This document shows, one piece after another, positions 34,596-46,761 of a stretch of DNA of 64,000 nucleotides. The stretch is from Paraconiothyrium sp. Pb-2020 (Eukaryota; Ascomycota; Dothideomycetes; Pleosporales; Didymosphaeriaceae). The stretch spans positions 2,575,768 through 2,639,767 of the forward strand of contig JAJUBI010000007.1 of the NCBI GenBank assembly GCA_022419385.1. Reading direction: 5' to 3'. Below the pieces are notes generated by a model. The model was given only the letters and a program-made list of their open reading frames with translations, ran no database searches and was not told the origin of the DNA. Position numbers and translations under genes: made by a program. Positions within the stretch are counted from its first letter, which is position 1, and the number at the start of each line of letters is the position of its first letter.

Positions 34596-34638
34596 GTCCA
34601 CCTCACGTCCACCTTACGTTCACCTCACGTTCTCTGAC
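34596..34638 (+). repeat. Tandem 11-bp repeat, four units
   Basis: Units GTCCACCTCAC, GTCCACCTTAC, GTTCACCTCAC and a diverged GTTCTCTGAC follow each other without gaps. Each of the first three contains a CACCT(C/T)ACGT core across the junction. It lies about 310 bp upstream of the SET open frame, so it could be promoter sequence. Confidence 0.8.
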
Positions 34639-35343
34639 AGAGCCACTGGTTGCTAATGTAATCCTAGCAACAAGTAGAGGTAGAAAATACCCAACGTGTA
34701 ACATTCGCCAGCATATCAAGATTACATGAAATGCGCTATTGCGCCTCTTGGTTGTTACTGCACACACTGTTTCTAGCCACTGTAATTCGCTTTAACACTA
34801 TGTAGAGAGTTTTAATAGGTTTTGAGCGCGGCCTGGCATGATTCTTGGAGGTCAAGTTCCTAGAGTGAACATACCGTCGTGCCTGATTGTAACAATGAGA
34901 ACTATTGTGAGAGTGTATTCGCACAACCCACCAGTGCACCAATCCAACTCGCTTTGCACTCAAACTTCCCTATGCGGAAACCAGCATGAGCGTCGATTGC
35001 AGAAGGACTCGAAGGACCGCAAGCTCCGCAATGATTGGCTGAGCAATCGGTCCGAGCGTACACAAACATGCGTTGTACGGTGAGCTAAAACAGTCGAGGC
35101 AGGTGGGGGATGCGATGATTCAGTAGCCGCGTGATACATTTGCAGAAGAGCCAGAGCATCGGGTGTGCATATGCATCGGCTTTACAAGAACTTCCGATGT
35201 TGCAAAGAGGTTCTGTGGGGATGAGGGCTTGTTGAGAAAAAAGATAACTTTTGTTCTGAGTTATTACCGTTGATATAGCTCCCTATGAACTAAAGGAAAA
35301 AAAGATTAAGAAGATCATATGCACCAGAGCTATCCAGGGATGC

Positions 35344-35454
35344 ATGCCAATGTCAACTCCAGCAATGCCACGCTCTCGTTTCAATCCCATGCCATGGTAT
35401 GCCTGAGCCCAAACCAATGCTATGCAGCCACGCCATGCCATGATAATTCATGCC
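35344..35454. repeat. Cluster of ATGCC words in a 3' region
   Basis: Six ATGCC copies (35344, 35365, 35389, 35399, 35435, 35450) plus further ATGC words occur in 111 bp just beyond the methyltransferase stop codon, so the transcript would carry repeated GGCAT. Spacing is irregular (10 to 36 bp). Confidence 0.6.
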
Positions 35455-35503
35455 AGTTGCCCAATGCTGTGCAGGGTGTCACCAAACCGTAAACAATTGC
35501 GAA

Positions 35504-36882
35504 TCAGTCCACAGCGTTGAGTGGCTTCTGTCCCCATACGACGTAGTAGTTATGCTGCAACAACATCTTCGGATTCTTCAACTCCTTCCTCAATTCCGCA
35601 CAGAGCACCTTGACCTCCTCTGGCCTCCATCCCCAGGCATTCTGATAGATCCTCATAGTCAGAGCCTCAAGATTGTCGAGAAACTGGACCAAGTTGAAAG
35701 CGCCAATCTCTTTGAGCTTCTTGTCTTTGGGCCAGGTGCCGACGGGGAAGGGGAAGGTGCGCGCCTCAATGCTCTGGAAGCCGGCTTCGGTGACCCAGCC
35801 TTCGATCTGGGGGCTGTAGACGGGTCAGTGGAAGTGAGTGGAGCAAGAGAGGGGATGCGGTACCCCGGATCCGGCTCTGCGCCAAACTTTCGCAGTCCGT
35901 CGGCGACTTTATCAGCCCATTGGCTTAGCTTGGTGTCCTTTGTGAATTCACCACCCTTTGTGTAAAATCGAGTATCAAAGTCTAACTTGTGTTAGCGACA
36001 GCAGACTGCCGATGGTATTTGGCATGCCTTGAAACTCGACCCATCCACCCGGCTTTAGAAATCTGCATCGGGTCAGCATTCCCCGATGTGTCAAAGCAGT
36101 AACACCAACTTAAAGCATTGGCGCATCAACTTAGGCCAGTCTCTAATAGAACATGCGAGGTATCGAACGTGGATGTAGTCAAACTTGGTAGAGTAGACCC
36201 ATTCTTCTTCCAGATCATCGACTTCGAACTTGACGTTGGGTGGGACCAAATTCGGTTGTATGGGACTGATGTCGTTCCCAAGGATCTCTGCTGACGGGTA
36301 CTTATCGCCCATGTCTATGGCCCAAATACCAGTGCCGGTGCCGACGTCTAAAATCCTTTGTGGGTTGTCGCCGATGGGCGCGAGGTGCAATTCGCCGTCC
36401 AGACTGAGCGTTTGAATGTGATGGTAGAGGTCTAGCCTGTCGTTTTCTTCCTTGTTCCCGTCAGCTTGATGTGACAGTCGCGCGACAGCATGGGTATTAC
36501 GTCGTCGTTGGGCCAGAAGTACGTTGCTTCGTCCTTGTACCCATGGTAGCGCCGGCCATTTTCGAAGCGGTAGTTCAAGACAGTGCTTTTCAGGCTCGTG
36601 GTGTAGCTCTCTCTGCGAAGCATCAACACGTCAGGCCGCGCAGCTGATGAAGCTACTGGCGCCAAACTCACAGGTCGTCTCCATATGCCGAATCACCATC
36701 CTCATCGATCTAGCAGTTCATCAGTGGCTGCAAGCGCACCGAGCAGGCTGTGGACTAACCTCAAGCGACTCGGCTTCGACATCAACGGCTGGAACGTTCA
36801 GTGCACCCTGTTGACTGGTGGGACTAGCAGGCGCTGGGCTGCCCGAGGCGGATTTGGACTTTCGCGCCGACGGCGACGCCAT
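35504..36882 (-). CDS. SAM-dependent methyltransferase, LaeA/TAM-like, seven exons
   Basis: Exons 36760-36882, 36672-36709, 36501-36612, 36110-36450, 36028-36062, 35864-35981 and 35504-35813 join in phase to 358 residues. A disordered N-terminus with acidic IDEDGDSAYGDD leads to NYRFENGRRYHGYKD and then to motif I ILDVGTGTGIWAIDMG (124-139). KPGGWVEFQDFD and KEIGAFNLVQFL follow. This is the layout of fungal LaeA-like/TAM methyltransferases, nuclear or cytosolic proteins that often influence secondary metabolism and development; LaeA itself has many paralogues, so orthology is not claimed. Intron 5 (35982-36027) has a GC donor and CAAGTTAG acceptor, and only this removal gives the conserved EFQDFD. 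Confidence 0.9.
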
Positions 36883-38576
36883 GGTCACCTTGGTGGCACT
36901 TTTGATTCAGGCCCTAGGAACAGAGGGAAAGGAAGTCGCTTGCGCGTCAGCAGGACGACCGAAGGAGGCACGGGCGCTTTGAGGGCTGTATATGCTACCA
37001 CGGTGGGTGTGCGGCTGCTCACCCGGATCCTACACTGCAACATTGACACACGGCATGGTTTACACAGCGATCCGCTCTGCACGGCCAACAATCACGCAAG
37101 TTCTCCGGCGGCAGCCGCCACTCGTGCGAGAACAGGCGCGCGTAAGCGTTCAAAGGCGCCGTTTGCGCGGCGGACATTGGATACACGCGCCGAGGGCTCA
37201 GGTGACTGGCGCAGGGCCGCATTGGGCAGGGTGAATTGCGAAACCACCTGCATGTCTAATTAACGTGCACTAGCTCCGAGGGGAATGATTGCCGCGCTCC
37301 GCCAGGCCCCGACGCGGGTGTTTCCGTGTGGGGCGTCGTCATGCTCGCAGGGCCTTGCTTTCGTATTCACGCGGCAGTCTCTATTCATCCTCCGTGTGTC
37401 GATGCTGCCACCTTGTCCTCCCGAAATAGCATGCATCGTGGCAGCCACGGACGAAGCGCCACAAGCAGGTCATGCTCCATGCTGTGCCTCGCGCCTATAT
37501 AAGCCCGCTATCCGCAGGTACGGCTCTTCGCCGAGCAATGTACGTACGTCGAAGCCGCTCCAATCACTCCCTCGAGCATCGCTATCTCCGTTCCCGCGCC
37601 TGTTCGCTCATGGTGACTCGTGTATGCGCGTCTGGTTACACCGCCATTCAAGAACCGTCCACTCGTTCTCGGATCCTGCTCAAAATACCGCTCCAGCCTT
37701 TCTCAACAAGCGTACTTCCAACATCCTAGCCACTCGCTGCTGCAGGAAACACTGCAGAGCGCTTGGATAATGTAGCTGGTCGATCAGGGCGACTAGTCAT
37801 GAGGCACAGGACCTGCGAAAGAAAGAGACTGTGCCGTCGACGCCCAACGCATTTGCACGTGCTGCCACCCCATCTATCGTCTACCTAGACAGGCAATCGA
37901 CGAAAGCTTATTCCTTGCTAACGGCAGGACCGAAACTTCGCCAAGCAGGCGTCAAACCCTCAACAATGTCAGCCCCCGTGCGTACGAGAGCTCTCAAGGT
38001 TTCAATATTGCAAAGTTTGACCATCAACCCCAACAACAATGTTAATTTTGTCCGATCGAAAGTCTGTTCATACAGCATTACACTTCTCCCTTAGCAAGGC
38101 GAATGCCACTTTACTTTCTTCGGCACGAAGGGTAGTACATGCACAGTGTCCAAGACTCTTCAAGTCAGCAAAGACTGGGAGGATACCTAGTGTAAATAGT
38201 GGCCACATGCGCCTCGTTCTTCGGCGTGAGGAACCTCGCCTGGGACTCGGGAACAAACAGTCCAAGTCTACTTCAGCGATTATAGCACGCGACATGCGAA
38301 CGTGATGCGAACTATGATATGATTTTTTCTAATCCAGGGTACACCAGAAGCTAAATATGCCATGCAAGAAAGATACAAAGCAATCAATACCGAGTGACAA
38401 TGCCAAGCTTGTCCCATGTGCTTCGTATCATGGGAAAAAGTCGAAACACTCCATGTGGTATCCTATGCCTCGTCAGACGCTCCGTACTTCCAATCTCACA
38501 AATTCACTCCAACACAATATTGTACGTTCCCCAAGCCCATGGAGTTCATGAGGATAGGCTGCTTCGTTGTCAAGTC
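36883..38576. other. Intergenic region, 1.7 kb
   Basis: No gene is convincing. It contains the methyltransferase promoter (GC-rich, 36883-37260) and the 3' region of SCP160. Confidence 0.5.
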
Positions 38577-41500
38577 CTACTTCTGACCACCGTTTTCGCC
38601 ACGAGACACAATGTCCAGTATCATATCTCTAGCCTCCTCACATCCTTGCTTTGAACCCACAATCTCGATAGCCTCATCCTTGGCTTGGTCACGCGGTACC
38701 TGCACCTTTGTGCCCGTCCTCTTGCGGATGCTGTTGATCGTGCTACCGCCGGGACCCACAACAAGCCTGTAACTACGCGGATCCGGAAGAATCAAGTATC
38801 CATGCGCAGAGGGCTTGGATGCTGCCTCGATAGCCTTCTCAAGTACCTGGCGCGCCTTAGGAAGGTTGTCGGCAGGCCCACGAAGTATCCACGGGATCGT
38901 AGCGGAGGTGTCGCCCTCGGCGGCGGGATTGCTCTCGACCATCTCCCAGGAGTGTGCATCAGCTCCGGCAGTCGTGTCATCAGTGATGAGAGGCAGAGCA
39001 CCATTTGCGCCCTTGCGAGCCTTACCGCCCTGCTCTTGACTCGGCCTAGGAGGGACTTGCTGGCCAGCGTGGTCAACCGTCACCTTGTGTTCGTTGCGGA
39101 GACGGCGGAAGAATTGGCCGTTATCTGATATAGCGTGGTGTAGGTGGCGCGGCACTTGGATAGTCTCGCCTTCTTGACCCTTGACCAAATCGAGAATGTG
39201 CTCCTTGGCTTGCTGCACCTGAGCCGGCTCACCAGAGATCTTCACCTGAGACCGCGCGGCACCGGTAGTCGTTTGCTTGGGGACGTCGAGCTGAATGGCG
39301 AACTTCTCTTCCAGAGACCGACGAGTCTCACCTCCGCGACCGATGAGTAGTCTATGCTTGTCGGGCGAGATTTCCACGATTTCGGTCACTTGCTTTTCAA
39401 GGGTTTCCGCCTGGGCCTGGAGGGAGGCAATGATCTTCTCAACGATGTTCTTGGGTCCCTCAACGCGGATTACAGACTCATCGGTTTCAGGACGTGGGAA
39501 GCGGACCATACGTGCCAGCTCACGCGAGTTGTCAGGGCCCCCGGCAGCAGTGACGATTGAGCGGATATTGGAACCGCTACCGCCAATGAGGGTCCTGTGG
39601 TGTTTCCTGTCCACATCAAGGGTCTTCACGATGGTATCATCGAAGACCTTGGCGCGCTCCTGCAACAACTTCTTCGCTTCCTCGACTTGCTTTTTGGTAC
39701 CCTTGAGCTTGATCTCAGCACGCCCAGAAGGATCGGCGCCCTCACGAGCACCCGGAACATCGATCTGGCATCCAGTTGCATATCGGAGGTTCTCCATCTC
39801 CCGGCCACCGGACCCAATCAGTTGCGGAACCTGACTCTGGGCAACGAATACACTATCGGTGTGAGAATTGTCAACGGCATACTGCAGGAGGCTGAGGATT
39901 TCGTCACGAGCCTCATCCGCGCCCTTACGTGGACCGCGAACAATGACCTCATCAGGTGCTTGAGCGCGGAAGTTGCGTTGCGATGCGCCTTCGCCTGCAG
40001 CCTCGTCATCGGTTTTACCACTGGAACGAGGGAAGTTGATGCGGACGTTGTAGCGCTCTTGCAAGCGGTTCACAGTGCTTCCCTTCGCACCGATTAGGTC
40101 GCGATGGTACTGCGGCTTGATCTTCAGAGTGTGCGTAGCCTCGTCTGCAAGTCGCTTTCCAAGTGATTCAATGTGGGCTTTGCAGGCATGTGCTTTGGCC
40201 TGGGGACCCTTAAGCTCAACTTTGCCATCGTTAACTTGGATATCAACGTCGAACTCCTCTCGCAGCTTGCGAATATTCTCCCCACCCTTACCAATGAGGA
40301 AGTTGGCATATTTCTGGGGGAAGTCGAAGGAAATAGTGTAGCCACGCTCGAGCTCATCCTTCTTCTCCTGCTCGATGAAAGCAAGAACCTTGGCGTGCAG
40401 TTCCTCAAGTGCGTCTGCAGGTCCGCGCATGCCGAAGTTGTTATTCGTAGCGCTAGACTTGGGGCGACGGTCGCCGAAGAGCAGCTGGACGGGAATCTGA
40501 TCTTGACCGAGACCTTGCTGCTCTTTCTCAACGAAGCGCTGGATCTTGGGATGGAATTTAGCATGCGTTTCGATGTCTCGGGAAGCGAGCTCCTGCTGAT
40601 TGCTTGTCAATCGTTGAATGAACTGCTGAGCTTCTTGTAGCGCCTTTTGATACGCCTGTACGTCAGCTGAGGGTGGTGCACCCCGAGGAATGGTATACTC
40701 GGCGTGGGGAGTAGGGCCCTCATATACAAGGATCAGCTCGGGTGACTCTTCCATTTCATCCGGGAAGACAATGTGGACTCCCAGGTTGTCGCGGACGTGT
40801 TGTGCGTTCCGCGCTTGCAGGTGTTGGTGATAGAAGGGGTCGACATTGACGGTAGAGAATCGTGACGGCGGGTGGCCAGCAAAGATGCTCATAATATCAC
40901 TGCGTGCCTTCTGGGTGTCTCGGGCCTCTTTGCCGTAGATCTCCCATGCAGTCGGTCCGTCTCGCTCTGTTGGGGCAACGATGCTCGTGTTATGTGTACG
41001 TTCGAGCTCTTTGATGAGCTCGCGTTGCTGAAGATAACGGGTCAAGTTGCGGGCATGCGCCTGAGCGTTCGGTCCACGATGCTCCCGAGTACTGTCAGCC
41101 ATTGTCGATTGCATGCTGTACGCGATGTCATTGAGCTTGTCCACGCCAGCCTTGATCTTGTCGGCAGGGCCAACAACGTAGATGTCCTCCTCACCCGGAT
41201 TGGTGCTGGGAGGCACAATAATGGTACAGCCAGTTTCCTCGAGGAAGTCATGCAACGAGTAACCCCGCTCACCCGCGATGAACTGATGGCGACCACGTTC
41301 TACATTTTGACGTTCAATAGCCAGTTGAGTGCGCAACTGCTCCACGCGGCGCTGAAGCTCAGCCTGAATTTGCTGCGCAGCCTCCCGGTCGCCAGAGATC
41401 TGGATAGGGTACTTGGCCTGCGGGACGAAGTTGCTAGGCGCCTGAGCAGGGGCTTGCTCGTCCCAGGTATGGTAGTGCGGAATTTGCACACGGACATCGC

Positions 41501-42557
41501 GATTTCCCTGAAGATTCGCGATGTGGGCATTGCGAGGGCCAGCGAGGAAGGGGTAGTATTCGGCTGGAATGTCTTTGAGTCGCAGGTTTACAGTCGATGT
41601 GCGCTCCTTCACAATGGCCATGATTTCTTGACGAGCAATTCCAGCAGTAAGAGCGTTGCCTTCAATTATAACGTCGACTTCGTCATCCTCATCTTGAACA
41701 TCCTGCTTCGGAATTTGCACGCGTGCACCGGAGCGGTTGCTGATCTCTTTGATCTTGTCGCCGCCACGACCGATGATGAAGGGGCGGACCGAAGCAGGGA
41801 TGGAAAGCTTCACAGATTGCTAACTTGGGTCAGCAATCGTATCATATTGCTAAGAGTACACATACCTTGGCGAGAACCTCGTTAGCGATTTCCAAGAGGG
41901 ACTGGCGAACAGCCGGCGCCGGACCAGTGGCTTCGAAGATGACGCCGTTTGGCGATTCCTTTCGCTCGAGCCTGGCCTTGGAACGCTTGTTGATGTCGTG
42001 GATGATTTGAGGAATAGGCTTCTTCAAGTCCTTAAGCGGCTTGAGGTCGGAGGTAAGGAAGGCGATCTGCTCTTTGTGCTTGCCTGGAAGAGCCATGCTC
42101 GGGAGGGCGGGGCCACGCGAAGCGGGAACAGAGGCGGGAGTAGCGGTTCCAGAGGCTGGCGTCGAAGCACGCGAGGCGGGACCACTGCCATTGATGCCAT
42201 TCGCAGCTAGTGAGGCAGGCTTCTTGCCCCAAGTGGGTGCAACAGCAGCCTGGGCGCGGGGCTTGACAGGGCCGAGCGCTGGGAATGCCTCTTCGGAGGC
42301 GGTGTTCAGCCCGGAAGCTTTCTTGGTGGGTGCAGCCGTGTCGTGAGCTTTCTGTTTACCAGCAGCCTTCTCGCTGAGGGGGACAGCAGCGTTGTCGATG
42401 GCGTCGGATTTGGGGGCGGCAGACGGCGGAGGATGGGCGAGATCTTCCTCGTCGACAACGTCCTCGACCGTGACATGGTGTCGTGTTGCTCCATGAGCTT
42501 CTGGGCGGGGGTGAGCCCGTCGCTAGAGCTGCCGGTAGCTACAGCCTCGGATGCCAT
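38577..42557 (-). CDS. SCP160: Multi-KH-domain RNA-binding protein SCP160/vigilin, apparent frameshift
   Basis: Exon 1 (41866-42557) and exon 2 (38577-41819) are joined by a 46-nt intron. The product is about 1311 residues with many KH domains; clear GxxG loops are IGRGGDKIKEIS, IGKGGENIRKLRE, IGAKGSTVNRLQ, IGSGGREMENLR, IGGSGSNIRSIV, IGRGGETRRSLEE and VGPGGSTINSIRK. Vigilin-family proteins bind mRNA and ribosomes at the ER and nuclear envelope and support ploidy control and translation. Near 42480 the frame slips: MASEAVATGSSS..KLMEQHD is followed one base out of register by HHVTVEDVVDEEDL. One missing C (GACACC for GACCACC) restores it, and 692+1 nt then divides by three. The rest is intact. 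Confidence 0.9.
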
Positions 42558-43273
42558 TATCAGAGTTGACCGTTCGAGTTTACCAAAGGGTGATTCGTGT
42601 AGACGGTGGTGTGAGCGGGCTACGACTGCAGCGCCAGGACGAATTATATGAGTGTATACGAGCAGTAAGTGGAGTTCAGATCTGGGGGCACGTGTCAGTC
42701 AAGTAAGTTTGCAGGTGCCTCTCACGTTTGGTTGTAAAAGTTGATGAGAGAGGGTCTGTGGGTATCCCGTACCAGAGACCAGAGCAGCAGCCGTGAATTC
42801 AACTGCAGCTTAAGATTGTCAGCAAGTGTGGCTCAATAGGCCATAGCGTGTTGCGGAGGGAGATCAATTTGTACGCGGGCGATGTTGCTAGGGAGAGGCA
42901 GGTTCGAGGAGCAGAGAGATGCTACAGGACGGGCGAAGTTCACAGGTGTTACGATGTTCGATGAGCTTCTGTCGATCGAGGTTCCGCCAAGAGCGGATCC
43001 CTGCGTCTCGGCTATTGACATTGCGGAGATGGCCTGTGATGGCGCTTTCGAGTACAATCTCGAAAAACATGGCATAAAGTCCACGGACAAGAAATATGAG
43101 AATATTTTTGGTTCGATTTCTTTTCGGTGTTACCCTTTCCGTAACCCGATGATGGCTTTATCTTAGGGCCTGTGCTATCTCAGGTCACGGCCTCCCTTGG
43201 ATGCATTCGTGCCTATTCCAATGCCGCCATCCGTGCAGTCTATGCTACGCTACCCTACCATGATTTGTCCAAG
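42558..43273. other. Upstream region of SCP160 and 3' region of the ankyrin-like gene
   Basis: No recognisable gene. The SCP160 side has an ordinary leader. Confidence 0.55.
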
Positions 43274-44605
43274 TCAAGATCCGAGCACTTTGACCCTCAT
43301 CCACTCGCTTGTGCCTACGCCCAGATTCAGCCCATTGCGAGCCCACCACTTCCTCACATCCTCGCCCGCCTCACCCTCCACGCCATCCTCCAGTGCCTCT
43401 TCGATGTCGCATGTTTTGTACTCTACTCGTAAGCCGCTGCGCTTCCACCATTCCAGCACTTCTGCGTGTCCCATTTTGGTGGGCCCAACAAGAACCTGGT
43501 TGTCGAACAGCATCTTCTCCCCGCAATGCCTGTGCCAGTAGTTGAGGATGCGAGTGTGACCGTGGGCGGAGGCAAGCTTCGCGATGGTGTCCTCGTGAGA
43601 AAAGGGAATACCGGATTCCACCCAAAAAATGACAGCGGGGAGGCAACCTGCCTGTGTGGCATACGTGATAGACTTGCCAACCTTTAGCGACAAAAGTGGC
43701 CGCCTGTTCTTCTCCTCATCCCTCTGCTGCGTGGGCGACGGAGGTGGCGCGGGTTCCGAGCGGTATCGGCTGTGCTCTTTCCACCATTCCAAAACTTCGA
43801 TGTGGCCTTGGGAGCTAGCTGCCTCTAGAGCGGACTCCGTAAACTTCAGTGGTAGGCCTGAGTCGAACCACCAGTCTAGAGCCTGGATAGATCCGGAGCG
43901 GCTTGCGCTGTCTATAGCCTCGGTGGAATACTCTTTGGTGAGAAAGGTTGGCGACGTCCTCCAGTACTCCAAGATCTCTGTCCTGCCGAACATGGATGCT
44001 TTATGAGGGAGAAAGGCGTGTCCGAACGTGCCCCAGAAGAGGTCCTTGTGTGCATTTTCCAGGTGGGTCAAGACGGGTACCATGGCGAACCGCATGATAA
44101 GCTCGATGCAAAGGCGCGATATGCGTGTGGGTGGCTCCGCATCAAGCATAGCTCTAATGTCCGCGTAGGTCCCAGTCAACAACGTCCACTCCAGTCTCTG
44201 CATTTGGTTCTTTGGTCCCTCTTCGCTAGCGGCCTGCCGCCACTCTGGCGGAACGGGAAGCGCCGTGCGAACATTTAGCATAGCCGCAAGCTCCCAATCT
44301 TCTGTAAACTCCAAAATGATAGACCATAGTTCTGGAGGTAGACGCGGCCCTTTACTCTTTGTCGGAGTTAGGGTAGGCATATGGGCTATCGGCAATGCGA
44401 TGCGGCCATCACCCACAGCCATCAGGTCAATCTGTGTCTGGATGGATTCGTTAAACGCCTTGTGCCCTTCCCAAAGCTGATACTTTCGCCCCGTGTGGTC
44501 GAACGTCCATAGGTACGGTGGCAGCACTCGTATCCAATTCCATTTCCTCCGGATCTTGCTAATTTGCTTCTTCGACATAGGATGCTCCCACATGAGGGTG
44601 GACAT
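43274..44605 (-). CDS. Ankyrin-like repeat protein with F-box-like segment
   Basis: The open frame gives 443 residues. A basic, Trp-rich start (RRKWNWIRVLPPYLW) is followed by RLPPELWSIILEF, which looks like an F-box-type helix. Then come repeats of the form ..SASRSGSIQALDWW.., ..AASSQGHIEVLEWWKEH.., ..LASAHGHTRILNYWHRH.. and ..GPTKMGHAEVLEWWKRS.., a Trp-rich ankyrin-like pattern. Such proteins are protein-interaction scaffolds; the target is unknown. The 5' end is unsure. An upstream open stretch (44653-44997, starting MTKRALNVLLALPDSS) ends at CAG|GTGTTG and could splice in phase to ATTAGCAAG|ATC inside this frame, giving a longer protein that loses the first 17 residues given here. Confidence 0.75.
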   Translation of the reverse strand: MSTLMWEHPMSKKQISKIRRKWNWIRVLPPYLWTFDHTGRKYQLWEGHKAFNESIQTQIDLMAVGDGRIALPIAHMPTLTPTKSKGPRLPPELWSIILEFTEDWELAAMLNVRTALPVPPEWRQAASEEGPKNQMQRLEWTLLTGTYADIRAMLDAEPPTRISRLCIELIMRFAMVPVLTHLENAHKDLFWGTFGHAFLPHKASMFGRTEILEYWRTSPTFLTKEYSTEAIDSASRSGSIQALDWWFDSGLPLKFTESALEAASSQGHIEVLEWWKEHSRYRSEPAPPPSPTQQRDEEKNRRPLLSLKVGKSITYATQAGCLPAVIFWVESGIPFSHEDTIAKLASAHGHTRILNYWHRHCGEKMLFDNQVLVGPTKMGHAEVLEWWKRSGLRVEYKTCDIEEALEDGVEGEAGEDVRKWWARNGLNLGVGTSEWMRVKVLGS

Positions 44606-46761
44606 GGCCGGTATGAGTAAGATCTTCTTGAGACATCCCAGCTACGCAACACCTGAAGATGCAGGTTACTGGTGAAGCCGTGCAGCATGCGGGCTATGTT
44701 TCGGCGTCGAGGGGTGCCAACACGAGTAGATCGGCCACTGGCAGTACTCGGCGACCTTTGTGTCGGCGTAGTCGGCGTGCTGCCACTCAGGTCTTGCGTT
44801 GCTCTCGACATCGTAGCGGTGCCACACGGGCTCGAGCGCGGGGGAACTACGTGGGAGGATGGTGGGAAATCATGGCCAGCGATGACCTGGAGCGAAACAT
44901 CGGCAATGCGGTGAAGCCGGGCAGCGATCCTGTGGCCAAATTCGAGGGTCGAGGAGTCAGGGAGGGCGAGGAGGACGTTCAGTGCGCGCTTCGTCATGGA
45001 GGCGAAAGGTACAGCGGAGGGTGGAGGAGTGAGTGCATGTCGACGTGTGCGCGCTGTGTTACAGCATTGACAGCAACGACGGCTATGATCGGTGGCGCGA
45101 CCTTAGTGTGACCACATGTGATTGGCCCAGCGCACCCCGCGTCGAGATTTATGCTGACATAACGAAGCGTCACGGTCAACTGGTCAACTGGTGCCCGCGG
45201 GCCTTTGAACAATGCACATGCATACTGCAGGGTGCAGTGGCCCCTGTATGCTGACAGTCGTGCATATGGTCTACGAGTACTGCATCCCTCGTAATGCAAA
45301 GCCACCGTCGCCATTTCGTCGGAGACTTTATGGGATTAGAGAACGTGAAACACAAATGAACTTGCAGACACATCCAGACCAGCTCATGTTATGAAAAGAA
45401 AGGGAAGACCGTACCATGTTCGTTCTCGAATGCGCTTACACAAACTCGAAATGTCTGATGCTTTCCATGTTCGTGCGAACAAGGCACTTCACATATCAGC
45501 GAATGTCGGCGTGCAAGGACACACTCGGTGTGTGCGTGTCTCACGACTGATAAACCTATTCGACCCCGTCCGGATGTCTCGTGGGTTCCGAGCTCAGCGC
45601 AAAAGAGTAGTCTTGTATGTCACGACTCGGGGCGTGCGGGTGGTGCCTATGTGATGTCTCCCCTGCATATGTAAGCAGCGCAGCGAACTTCAAGGGAACC
45701 ACGAGTGTCTGCACGCAGCCCAGTAAGGGCTCCGCAGTTGCGCCCCTGGTGCCCATACTCCTCTGAATTTTCAGACCGGCGAGGCTTGGCGCGCTGCTAA
45801 GTAAAGGTCGACTTCTCCAGGCCATGGGTACATTCACTGTCACGCCTATGACGGCCCTGCTACGCCTCGGGCTGGCAGCGCGCCAGTCGGTCGGCCGGGA
45901 TCCTTGCCAGCAGTCTTCGCACCAAGGCTATGACGCAGCGTCGCCACAGACACACGCCATTGCATTGCGCCTTTGCTCCTCACAGAGGGTTGGCAGTGGG
46001 TATTGTGCTGAGAATTGCGCATGGCGCCCCTCGCGCTGCGCAGCATCTAGCGACCGTGCCATCGTCCACATCTGCTCCACGCAAATCCGCTTTCCCCATC
46101 TCGCCGAGATTGGCGCCGATCTCCTGCTCTCATCCATGATCTGCGCCCTCGTCCTCCAGCAAGCCACACCGACGCCTGCGCACCTGGCCACGGCCACGGT
46201 ATCTGCCCGCATCGTCTGCCCACTGTGGCTCGGTCTCCACTTCCTCCATGAGTGCTGCATTCGCGCCGCTTGAGCCCTAGGTCTCTGCTGCCCAGTGTCG
46301 GCCGACCTGCGTCGAGTGCCCACATCCCCTTCACTCCACGGCCGCTAGTGGGAATATGTGCTGCCATTGACCAACGACCCCTTCCTCACACCGCGCCCCC
46401 ACCCGCCGCGCTGCTGTCTGCGTGCACTCGTGCCCTCCTCCAGCACGACGGTCCCTCCCCGATTCCAGCAGGGTCCCACTTCCTGGTCCTCGCGCGCCCT
46501 GCATAGGCCAGATTTCCGGCGAGCAGCCGGTTCGGTGACTGCCTCAGAGGCGCCTGCACCAACGTCATACAGTGAACGGCTGCTATCGTCCATGGGCACT
46601 TGAGACCCTCACAGATAGGCGTGTCGAGTTCTTTGTGCGGACAGGAGTGACCGAGAGACATCGTGCACTGCATTCCCACCTTCGCCAACCACTGGCACCC
46701 CGCCTGCGGCCATTCCCACGCACGTCTCTTCCCTCGAGCTCAAGAAGCCTCCGCCGCGCCC
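44606..46761. other. Region between ankyrin-like gene and phytochrome
   Basis: It holds the possible extra first exon of the ankyrin-like gene (44653-44997, minus strand) and the divergent promoter and leader of the phytochrome. From about 46260 it is strongly GC and CT-rich. Open frames in 45800-46700 exist on both strands but none has protein-like composition, so I read them as GC-driven chance. Confidence 0.45.

Larger units (their letters stand above)
34286..35503. other. Intergenic region, 1.2 kb
   Basis: It holds the likely missing first exon and promoter of the SET gene and the 3' region of the methyltransferase. Two repeat features are listed separately. No other gene is seen. Confidence 0.5.

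Noticed and set aside
45824..46273. 150-codon open frame before the phytochrome
   Set aside because: GC-rich region with open frames on both strands, no protein-like composition and no family resemblance.
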